Shown in pieces: positions 1-5,505 of a stretch of 20,228 nt of DNA. Source of the stretch: Planctomycetaceae bacterium. Lineage in GTDB: Bacteria; Planctomycetota; Planctomycetia; Planctomycetales; Planctomycetaceae. Within the stretch, counting starts at the first letter, position 1; each line of letters begins with the position of its first letter. Location of the stretch: positions 1 through 20,228 of the forward strand of contig CANHVD010000020.1 in assembly GCA_947463775.1 (NCBI GenBank), in the 5' to 3' direction. Under the pieces are notes generated by a model. The model did no database searches. It was not told the DNA's origin and saw only the letters and a list, made by a program, of their open reading frames with translations. A program made the translations under genes and the position numbers.

Positions 1-644
1 CCATTCCACTCATGCGTGAGCTATGGGAAAAGCACGAGATCTATTCCACGCATCCTCATGACATTCTGGTCGAGGATATCACGATCGGAAACCTGACCCG
101 AAACGTCGATGCCAACGATGCTGGAGTTCGATGCTCGGCCTGCTACAACATTCGCATTCATCGGGTGCATGTCGCATCGGCAGCAGCCGGTGTTGCTATC
201 TTTGGCGGAGACTGCGGTTTCGAGTTCGCTCCGAAAGAACTTCGGCCGCTGGCCCATACTGGTTACGAAATCGACGGACTCTCCATCGACAATGCCTTTC
301 GCATTGGCCTGGTTCTGAATGGTTTATCTGACAACGTTTATCGTGCCAGTCTGTCGCATCGCTATCAGATGCTGCTTGATCCCGCTCAGCCCGGGCTTAA
401 CGGCGTCGTTGTTCGCGACAGTCAGCTAAGAGGCGACGGATCCGCGAAGTCGCTGGGGATGTTTATCACAGCGGTTTCGAATGTGCAGTTGCAGAACGTC
501 GCGATCAAGGACTTTGATACTGGAGTCCGCATGAAGGACTGGATCAACGGACTGCAATTCAAAGGCTGTGATCTGAGCCACAATAAGGAAGCTCAGTCGA
601 CCAGCAGTTCCGCGGCAACTCCGCAGGGTGTCGTCTTTGAGTGA
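1..644 (+). CDS. Parallel beta-helix (pectate-lyase-like) protein, 5' end outside window
   Basis: The frame is open from the left edge (Ile-Pro-Leu precede the first Met at 12) and stops with TGA at 642-644, so this is the C-terminal part of a longer protein; the Met at 12 is probably internal. The visible 210+ residues show short repeating strand-turn units such as DILVEDITIGNLTR, YNIRIHRVHVASA, EIDGLSIDNAF, GVVVRDSQLRG and NVQLQNVAIKD. This pattern is typical of right-handed parallel beta-helix proteins (pectate lyase or polysaccharide-lyase-like folds), common among exported planctomycete carbohydrate-active proteins. No catalytic residues can be assigned from this fragment, so the substrate is unknown. 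A hairpin with a T-run lies about 70 bases after the stop. Confidence 0.6.
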   Translation, partial: IPLMRELWEKHEIYSTHPHDILVEDITIGNLTRNVDANDAGVRCSACYNIRIHRVHVASAAAGVAIFGGDCGFEFAPKELRPLAHTGYEIDGLSIDNAFRIGLVLNGLSDNVYRASLSHRYQMLLDPAQPGLNGVVVRDSQLRGDGSAKSLGMFITAVSNVQLQNVAIKDFDTGVRMKDWINGLQFKGCDLSHNKEAQSTSSSAATPQGVVFE

Positions 645-712
645 TGCCGAGGTGCTTACCTGGCTGGGCGACGCCATATTCGGAAACACGTCGTGATTTC
701 GGATGATCATCG

Positions 713-736
713 GGAACGCGATCGCGTCCTTTTTTT
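713..736 (+). terminator. Hairpin plus T-run after the beta-helix gene
   Basis: A GC-rich stem (GG, bulged A, ACGC / GCGT, CC; loop GATC) is followed directly by seven T at 730-736. This has the form of an intrinsic terminator for the gene ending at 644. The hairpin also has a counterpart in the second composite repeat (15436-15452), where no T-run follows, so it may be a module of that repeat that happens to work as a terminator here. Confidence 0.5.
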
Positions 737-881
737 CTGATTTTCCTGTATGAACCGGGTGCTGGCGGGTTGTTGATTTAGTCGTTTAACGGCAAGCCGC
801 AGGCGTTGCCGCTGGACTTCGACTCCGCCTACGGCTCGCCGTTAAACGAAAACGATCAATACGCGATTAAATCAACACCCC
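713..881. repeat. Composite hairpin repeat, copy 1
   Basis: This fills most of the gene-free stretch 645-1097. Module A is a small hairpin, GGAACGCG-ATC-GCGTCC, at 713-729. Module B is a long imperfect inverted repeat: TCGTTTAACGGC begins at 782 and its partner GCCGTTAAACGA ends at 849. An outer pair, GGGTTGTTGATTTA (767-780) and TAAATCAACACCCC (868-881), pairs at 13 of 14 positions. The same two modules in the same order recur at 15434-15573, including the shared GCGGGTTGTTG and GCAGGCGTTGCCGCTGGA-like segments (one base differs just before the latter). The remaining 882-1097 holds no gene I can support. Confidence 0.8.
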
Positions 882-1097
882 GCTTGCGTACCCCGGCTGT
901 ATTCTGAGCCTCAGGGCGCGGTCGGTATTCTGGTCGGGATTCGTGAAACGGCAGAATACACTTACCGAGCGAAGTTCCGAGTGTTATGCTCTGAAGCGAA
1001 ACAGGTCTCAATTCGCTCAGCCCAAAGATTCTGTTCGATCTGCGATCTTACGCAGGCCTTCTCATTCAAGTCAACGCTTTCAGTTTGGGGACTTCGC

Positions 1098-2501
1098 ATG
1101 AATGAATTCCAGTTGAATCGGCGTCAAGCATTGATCGCGAGTGGGCTGGGGACGATGAGTCTCGGGATGCCAGGCGTTGTGATGGGGGCCGACAAGGTTG
1201 ACGCTTCCGGGAAGGCCGTCGCGGCAGAGAAATCCTGTATCTTTGTTTTGCTCTGCGGTGGCCCAAGCCATGTTGATACATGGGACATGAAGCCGGAAGC
1301 TCCGCTGGATTATCGAGGACCCTATCAGCCGATCGCGACCAAAGTGCCGGGCATGCAGATCAATGAGATGCATACTCAACTTGCGAAGCTGACGGATCAT
1401 TTTACTCTGATCAATTCGATGTCTCATCCAGGTTCGATCAGTAACCACTTTGATGCGATGCACAATCTGCTCAGTGGACAATCAGAGAAACGAGTGCAGC
1501 AGGGGGTCTCTGATGAGAAGCCTTATCTTGGTTCATTTGTGGCAAAGCATAAACCAAGCACTCGCAATTTTGTTTCGAATGCCTGGCTGATTAAGTGTGT
1601 GGGGCCACCCGTTTTTTGTGCTCCGAATATCGGGCTGGGCGGCTATCTCGGTTCGGCCTACGCGCCGGTGTTTGTGGGCTCGGAAACGAACCATCCGGCA
1701 ATGCCTGATTTCAAGCCACCGCAGATTTATGATACGTACGATGAAAAGCGTTTTGGCGATCGCAAGTGGCTACTGAGTCGTCTGGACTCCAGCCGGCTGG
1801 ACAGAGACAAGCAGGTCAAGGATTGGTCCGATCTCCGCGAAAAAACCTATGATGCGATGACCAGATCAGAAGGACGCCTGGCCTTCGATTTGACTCGTGA
1901 ACCGATCGAAGTTCGTGAACGATACGGCATGCATCCGCTTGGTCAGAATCTGTTGCTGGCTCGCCGCATGGTCGAGGCCGGAGTTCGCTTTGTGACAGTT
2001 AATGGCTGGACTGGTCAGGCTGAACACGACAAGGCTGGCCCACCGAGCAGCAGTTGGGATATGCATGGCGGGAATATGGGCATGGGCAATGCCTTTGGAA
2101 ATGGTTCGTATGGCATGGGATTCTGTCTGCCGCGACTGGATCAGGCCCTGTCAGCCCTGATTTCCGACCTCAAAGAGCGTGGTCTGTTGGACAACACGTT
2201 GTTGGTGGTGACAGGCGAATTCGGACGCACGCCGTACGTATTAAAGCAGGATCCACCGGGCCGACAGCACTGGCCTCAGTGCTTTTCGTCAATCATCGCC
2301 GGAGCAGGCATCGCTGGCGGACAGGTTTACGGCAAGTCGAACAAGTACGGTGAGCATCCAACAAGCAAGCCCGTTCGCCCCGAAGAACTGGCCGCGACGA
2401 TTTATCACGCGCTGGATATTCCGATCAACGATCCTTTGGACGCCAGTGGTCTTTCTCGTTCTCTGACAACGGGCAAACCAATCATGGAGCTTTTCGGCTG
2501 A
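1098..2501 (+). CDS. DUF1501 family exported protein
   Basis: This 467-residue protein has the usual size and motifs of DUF1501 (PF07394), an alkaline-phosphatase-superfamily-like family abundant in planctomycetes. Its biochemical role is not established. The N-terminus (NRRQALIAS, residues 7-15, then a Gly/Met/Val-rich hydrophobic run) is a Tat-type signal. Conserved blocks include LLCGGPSHVDTWDMKP (about 51-66), LLARRMVEAGVRFVTV, and TGEFGRTP (372-379) followed by HWPQCFSSIIAGAGI. I chose the ATG at 1098 because the signal peptide starts there; the frame is open to 981, but the extra 39 residues look non-coding. Such genes usually sit beside a DUF1549/DUF1553 cytochrome-type partner, which is absent here. 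It converges on the minus-strand gene ending at 2532, leaving 30 bases. Confidence 0.88.
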   Translation: MNEFQLNRRQALIASGLGTMSLGMPGVVMGADKVDASGKAVAAEKSCIFVLLCGGPSHVDTWDMKPEAPLDYRGPYQPIATKVPGMQINEMHTQLAKLTDHFTLINSMSHPGSISNHFDAMHNLLSGQSEKRVQQGVSDEKPYLGSFVAKHKPSTRNFVSNAWLIKCVGPPVFCAPNIGLGGYLGSAYAPVFVGSETNHPAMPDFKPPQIYDTYDEKRFGDRKWLLSRLDSSRLDRDKQVKDWSDLREKTYDAMTRSEGRLAFDLTREPIEVRERYGMHPLGQNLLLARRMVEAGVRFVTVNGWTGQAEHDKAGPPSSSWDMHGGNMGMGNAFGNGSYGMGFCLPRLDQALSALISDLKERGLLDNTLLVVTGEFGRTPYVLKQDPPGRQHWPQCFSSIIAGAGIAGGQVYGKSNKYGEHPTSKPVRPEELAATIYHALDIPINDPLDASGLSRSLTTGKPIMELFG

Positions 2502-2531
2502 TTGACAGGACTCGTGGTGCGCCGGAGCATC

Positions 2532-3023
2532 TTACTTTGATGACGCTGGTCGGGCTTTGCTGGTGGGCAGCAGAGATTCCACAAAGAATCGTTGCCCGCG
2601 TTGAATGACGGTATGACCTTCAGCTTCCAGTCGTTGACGAAGGTTCTCAATACCGCCGGGGAATTTTGCGTTGAGCTCCCCGCCGGGTTTCAGAGTTCTC
2701 CAGTAGGGAGTAATTCGCTTCTTGCCGTCCCGTTCGGCTTCATCGGCCGCGTGAGCAGCAATGCACGCGAAGAGACCGGTTGTAAGAGGACACGTGATAT
2801 CTGCCGAGTGTTCCCTTGCGAGCTGCTTTCGAATCTCATCCGTCGTCAGCAACTTTCCTTTGCGCACTGTCTTCATGATCGCGTCGACTTCAAGTGGTGC
2901 CGGGATCAGCATCGTGTTCGCTTTGAAACGTCTGGAGAGTTTCTCGTTGAGCTTTTTTACGTTCGGCAATCCATTGCTGTTCTGCAGTTTTTCGGCCGAG
3001 GTCTTCTTTGATTTGCTGCTCAT
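2532..3023 (-). CDS. MGMT-family (alkyltransferase-like) DNA-binding protein
   Basis: This 163-residue protein has a Lys/Ser-rich head (MSSKSKKTSAEK), then a core running from NTMLIPAPLEVDAIM through GKLLTTDEIRKQLAREH, CPLTTGLFACIAAHAADE and KRITPYWRTLKPGGELN to KFPGGIENLRQRLEAEGH. I recognise this as the small 'MGMT family protein' group, distantly related to the C-terminal DNA-binding domain of O6-methylguanine-DNA methyltransferase (PF01035). The active-site PCHR motif of true methyltransferases is missing, so direct alkyl transfer is unlikely and a DNA-binding or alkyltransferase-like role is inferred. The ATG at 3023 is preferred; an upstream in-frame Met at 3095 would make the coding region span the lipoprotein gene's terminator. 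Function beyond family resemblance is unproven. Confidence 0.7.
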   Translation of the reverse strand: MSSKSKKTSAEKLQNSNGLPNVKKLNEKLSRRFKANTMLIPAPLEVDAIMKTVRKGKLLTTDEIRKQLAREHSADITCPLTTGLFACIAAHAADEAERDGKKRITPYWRTLKPGGELNAKFPGGIENLRQRLEAEGHTVIQRGQRFFVESLLPTSKARPASSK

Positions 3024-3049
3024 TGTTCGCCCCGACTTTTCTCCAAGCG

Positions 3050-3088
3050 AAAAGGGGCACACTGCTTTCAAACAAAGCAGCGTGCCCC
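3050..3088 (-). terminator. Intrinsic terminator of the small lipoprotein gene
   Basis: Arms of 15 bases (3054-3068 and 3074-3088) pair with one mismatch around the 5-base loop 3069-3073. Read on the minus strand the stem starts GGGGCACGCTGC and is followed by TTTTC (T-run at 3053-3050). It lies 61 bases past the stop of the lipoprotein gene and upstream of the MGMT-family start at 3023, so the two genes are probably transcribed separately. Confidence 0.85.
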
Positions 3089-3149
3089 ATTTCATGATTC
3101 CTGACGGAATTCTTCATCCCAGTCACGAAGAGAGCGATCGAGATCAGGC

Positions 3150-3386
3150 TTAGAAGCCCTGTTCGATCTTTTTCTTTTCGGCAGCCTGCTTTTTGGCGGC
3201 TTCGATTTGGTTGGTCAACTTGTTTTCCGGTCCGGCCGGGAAGTACTGCACGTCGTCCGTCAGATAGTCGGGCGATGGCAGAGTCTGCCCGCCGATCGTC
3301 GTCTGACAGCCGGTGAAGAGCGCACTTGAGGCTACGGCAGCAGCAAGTGACAGCAGAAGTCCGGGTCGTCCTGAGGTTGTCTTCAC
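3150..3386 (-). CDS. Small conserved planctomycete lipoprotein
   Basis: This is a 78-residue protein starting with GTG at 3386. It has a basic N-terminus, a hydrophobic stretch (LLLSLAAAVASSALF) and a lipobox ending FTGC with Cys27 as the likely lipidated residue. The mature part is only about 50 residues: GGQTLPSPDYLTDDVQYFPAGPENKL followed by a charged helical tail rich in Ala, Lys and Gln. I recognise the LPSPxYLxDDVQYF pattern from short planctomycete lipoproteins of unknown function. Signal-peptidase-II processing and membrane anchoring are inferred. Its start lies 6 bases after the stop of the cryptic frame at 3393-3683, and AAGG about 10 bases upstream could be its ribosome binding site, suggesting translation from a shared transcript. 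A strong terminator follows at 3050-3088. Confidence 0.75.
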   Translation of the reverse strand: MKTTSGRPGLLLSLAAAVASSALFTGCQTTIGGQTLPSPDYLTDDVQYFPAGPENKLTNQIEAAKKQAAEKKKIEQGF

Positions 3387-3392
3387 GGTTGT

Positions 3393-3683
3393 CTACCTTA
3401 GTTCAGCAGTGACAGTTCGGCTGGCCAGATGGCTCCCGATGACGAAGGTGCCTGGATTCGGCGCGTCCCATTCGTCCTGTGTATCCATCGACGGATTTGG
3501 GTAGTAGATTGCACAGAATCGTTGTGATCGATACAGCTTTTGGTTCCAATCCGTGAATCCGCCACGCGGACCGGCAGGAATTGCTGCCTGCTGGAGCTGA
3601 CTTCTGAAAAACCGCCGCTTGTAATCTCCCGCCTGCCCCCGCCCATCAACGGCGAATTCCCTCTTTCCGCCTACGATTGTCTG
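3393..3683 (-). pseudogene. Coding-like open frame without a standard start codon
   Basis: On the minus strand a 96-codon frame runs open from just after a TGA at 3686 to a TAG at 3393-3395. The lower part reads like real protein: GGFTDWNQKLYRSQRF, AIYYPNPSMDTQDEWDAP and NPGTFVIGSHLASRTV, rich in Trp/Tyr/Pro with G/C-leaning third positions. There is no ATG, GTG or TTG before a Met only 31 codons from the end. An ATG at 3646, preceded by AGAGGG, is one frame off; adding one G to the G5 run at about 3635-3640 would join it to this frame and give about 84 residues. The frame may thus be a broken gene, a gene with a sequencing error in that run, or one with a non-canonical start. No family is recognised with certainty. 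Confidence 0.42.
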
Positions 3684-3707
3684 TCACTTTTTTACGAAGG
3701 GTCTGCG

Positions 3708-4862
3708 ATGAATCCAAAGACTGCTTTCACGAAACTCGTGCGTTACGGTTCCCCTCTGTCAGCGCTGTGCCTCCTTCTGTCGTTGAATCGCGCTGCGGCT
3801 GACGACTACCAGTACAAGTTTGAACAGATCACAATCCCCAGGCCATCTGCTGAAGAACCCAGGCGTGACGCCGTGTCTGTGGACCTCGCCAAAACCTATC
3901 TGGAACAGGGTTCGCTCGCCTGGAGCGGTGAACGGAAGTGCGTCAGTTGCCACACCAACGGCACTTACATGGTGACTCGTCCCGCACTCAGCGCCTCGCT
4001 GGGACAGCCTCCGGAGGACACTCGACAGTTCTTTCTGACAACTCTGTCAAAGCTTCAGGAAGAAAAGTTGGACCGACTTAAGCAATCAACCCGGCCTGCT
4101 CAGATTATTTACATCGCGGCCGGACTGTCAGAGTGGGATGCTCATGTGGCTAAGCAGTTGTCTCCGGAAACCGAAAAGTCTCTTGAGCTCATGTTCTCCA
4201 TTCAGACGGAGAACGGGACATGGGGATCACTCGACTGCTGGCCCCCGTTTGAATCTGACGCGTACCATGAAGCCACTGTCGCCGCGATGGCTGCGGCGAC
4301 GGCTCCCGGCTGGTTGCAGAAAGCAGAAGCCTCCGACAACGCGGCACTTAAGGCCTCGATTGAAAAACTCAAGAACTACCTGCGTACGGAAAAGCCGGCC
4401 CATGATTACAGTCGCACATTGCTGTTGTGGGCCAATAGTCGCATGACGGATCTGCTCAGCGCTGAACAAAAACAGGAGCTGATTGACGCGCTGGCCAAAC
4501 ATCAGCGAGCGGATGGCGGCTGGTCGATTCGAACGTTCGCGGCTCCCGAAACATGGGGCTCCGGAAATCGAGCCCCCAAGCTCAAGGCGGAACCCGAATT
4601 CGCGGATCCTCCCAGCGACGGTCATATGACAGGCTTGGCTGTGATTGTTCTTCGCGAAGCGGGGATTGGTGCAGATGATCCTCGCGTGCAGAAGGGCATC
4701 GCATGGCTCAAGGCGAATCAGCGCGAATCCGGACGCTGGTGGACTCGATCTCTGAACACGGACACGTGGCACTTTATCACTTACAGCGGGACCGCCTATC
4801 CGTTGCTTGCGCTGCAGATGTGTGATGAGATTCCAAAGGCCACGGTCGCGCAGAATCCATAA
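3708..4862 (+). CDS. Exported heme-c / alpha-alpha-toroid (terpene-cyclase-like) protein
   Basis: This 384-residue protein starts at ATG 3708 with AAGG six bases upstream; upstream in-frame codons are judged non-coding. Residues 14-31 form a Sec-type signal ending in AAADD. A single heme-c motif, CVSCH, sits at 78-82 in the context SGERKCVSCHTNGTYM. The rest has the repeat pattern of prenyltransferase/squalene-cyclase toroids, with QW-like turns QTENGTW (166-172), QRADGGW (266-272) and QRESGRW (338-344). The DxDD catalytic motif of squalene-hopene cyclase is not visible, so cyclase activity is doubtful; a structural or electron-transfer-linked periplasmic role is more cautious. It faces away from the minus-strand pair at 3150-3683 and ends just before a bidirectional terminator. 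Confidence 0.75.
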   Translation: MNPKTAFTKLVRYGSPLSALCLLLSLNRAAADDYQYKFEQITIPRPSAEEPRRDAVSVDLAKTYLEQGSLAWSGERKCVSCHTNGTYMVTRPALSASLGQPPEDTRQFFLTTLSKLQEEKLDRLKQSTRPAQIIYIAAGLSEWDAHVAKQLSPETEKSLELMFSIQTENGTWGSLDCWPPFESDAYHEATVAAMAAATAPGWLQKAEASDNAALKASIEKLKNYLRTEKPAHDYSRTLLLWANSRMTDLLSAEQKQELIDALAKHQRADGGWSIRTFAAPETWGSGNRAPKLKAEPEFADPPSDGHMTGLAVIVLREAGIGADDPRVQKGIAWLKANQRESGRWWTRSLNTDTWHFITYSGTAYPLLALQMCDEIPKATVAQNP

Positions 4863-4881
4863 TTCGACGTGGCCTTCAAAC

Positions 4882-4912
4882 AAAAAAGCCACCCGCAAAA
4901 CGGGTGGCTTTT
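4882..4912. terminator. Bidirectional intrinsic terminator
   Basis: AAAGCCACCCG (4885-4895) pairs with CGGGTGGCTTT (4901-4911) around the loop CAAAA. On the plus strand T-rich sequence follows and ends the toroid gene (stop at 4862). On the minus strand the stem is followed by six T (4887-4882), two bases past the 3' end of tRNA-Lys, so it ends that transcript too. Confidence 0.9.
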
Positions 4913-4914
4913 AG

Positions 4915-5266
4915 TGAACCGGGCGGGACTTGAACCCGCGACCTACGGATTAACCTGCCGCACTGGCTTTCACCAGCCATTTCTAACTGTTGCGGTCTGG
5001 ACTTTACCATCTCCCGAAACGGGAGCCACACGTCAAGTCTCTGAGGAGCCCCTGTCACTTGTTGTGTCTGCCGAACCCTTTACGAGTTCTCCAGAAGCAA
5101 CATCTGACAAGGTTTCCTGCTGATTGCCCAATCCGTCAGATTGTCACGCTTTCGCGTACTGACGGCTCTCAGGGGGTTCCAGCATATGGTGCGGTTCTAC
5201 CTCCAGCCTTCCGACCGGGGCACTCCTATTTAAAGTCCGTTGCTCTACCAACTGAGCTACCGATTC
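4915..5266 (-). tRNA. trnK(uuu): tRNA-Lys(UUU), interrupted by a group I intron in the anticodon
   Basis: The 5' exon is 5266-5233 (34 nt) and the 3' exon 4953-4915 (39 nt); joined they give a complete 73-nt tRNA. The acceptor stem GAATCGG pairs with CCGGTTC at all seven positions (one G-T wobble). The D arm is GCTC/GAGC, the anticodon stem ACGGA/TCCGT, the loop CTTTTAA (anticodon TTT at 34-36), the variable loop AGGTC, and the T arm GCGGG-TTCAAGT-CCCGC. The discriminator is A and CCA is not encoded. The loop CTTTTAA matches the usual bacterial tRNA-Lys loop. The split falls between U34 and U35, fixed by requiring the intron to end in G and the joined loop to hold seven bases. Neither half alone folds as a tRNA. 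A terminator follows immediately. Confidence 0.93.
4954..5232 (-). ncRNA. Group I self-splicing intron within tRNA-Lys
   Basis: This 279-nt insert follows U34 and ends in G, as group I introns do. Read on the minus strand it has a GAGT guide-like segment near its start (able to pair with the exon's ACTT, including a terminal G-U), a P-like element GGGCAATCAGCAGG, an R-like element CCTCAGAGACTTGACG, and an S-like element ending GTAAAGTCC. AGACT and AGTCC form P7; CTCCCG/CGGGAG form P8 around TTT; CCGCA/TGCGG form a P9 stem near the 3' end; a small ACGC-GAAA-GCGT hairpin lies in the 5' half. There is no room for a homing endonuclease, so it is a minimal ribozyme, most like the small tRNA introns of cyanobacteria (subgroup IC3 is my inference). 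Splicing activity is inferred, not shown. Confidence 0.9.
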
Positions 5267-5275
5267 ATCAGGACG

Positions 5276-5320
5276 CCGGACAAAATCCGGTTTCCCTTGT
5301 TTTCCCTCGACACGCGAGGG
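5276..5320. other. Two hairpins upstream of tRNA-Lys
   Basis: CCGGA-CAAAA-TCCGG (5276-5290) and CCCTCG-ACACG-CGAGGG (5304-5320) are perfect short inverted repeats between the tRNA 5' end (5266) and the DUF1501 stop (5506). They could end the DUF1501 transcript or sit in the tRNA leader; neither has a convincing T-run in the minus direction. No gene or clear promoter is seen in 5267-5505. Confidence 0.35.
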
Positions 5321-5505
5321 AGGCGGCACGATACAAAGAAACGGCCGATTTTCCAGAGAAGACTCCCACCTTCACAGAATTCCCGGCGAATTATGCGTCG
5401 GATTCGCATTTCAGGTATGTTCTCGACGATCAAATTCTCAGCAACTCCGTCTCTGAGCCCGTCTTGGAAGCCCCTGCGGTGCCCAGACCTGCACGTTTTT
5501 GATGA

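Noticed and set aside
2592..3153. Plus-strand frames opposite the MGMT-family gene
   Set aside because: No family resemblance, and they run through the terminator stem at 3054-3088; the minus frame has a recognised family.
3540..3707. N-terminal extension of the toroid protein from an upstream start at 3540
   Set aside because: The signal peptide and ribosome binding site sit at 3708, and the extension lies antisense to the better coding frame at 3393-3683.
4954..5232. Homing endonuclease or other protein inside the tRNA intron
   Set aside because: Frames within it are short, lack LAGLIDADG, GIY-YIG or HNH motifs, and the length is fully used by the ribozyme core.
4915..5266. Two unrelated tRNA fragments, a permuted tRNA, or a tRNA-Asn with GTT before AATCC
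   Set aside because: The halves are in normal order and their acceptor and anticodon stems pair fully only with each other. Reading GTT as the anticodon leaves no U33 and no 5' stem, whereas joining after U34 gives the standard CTTTTAA loop, and the insert has group I core elements.
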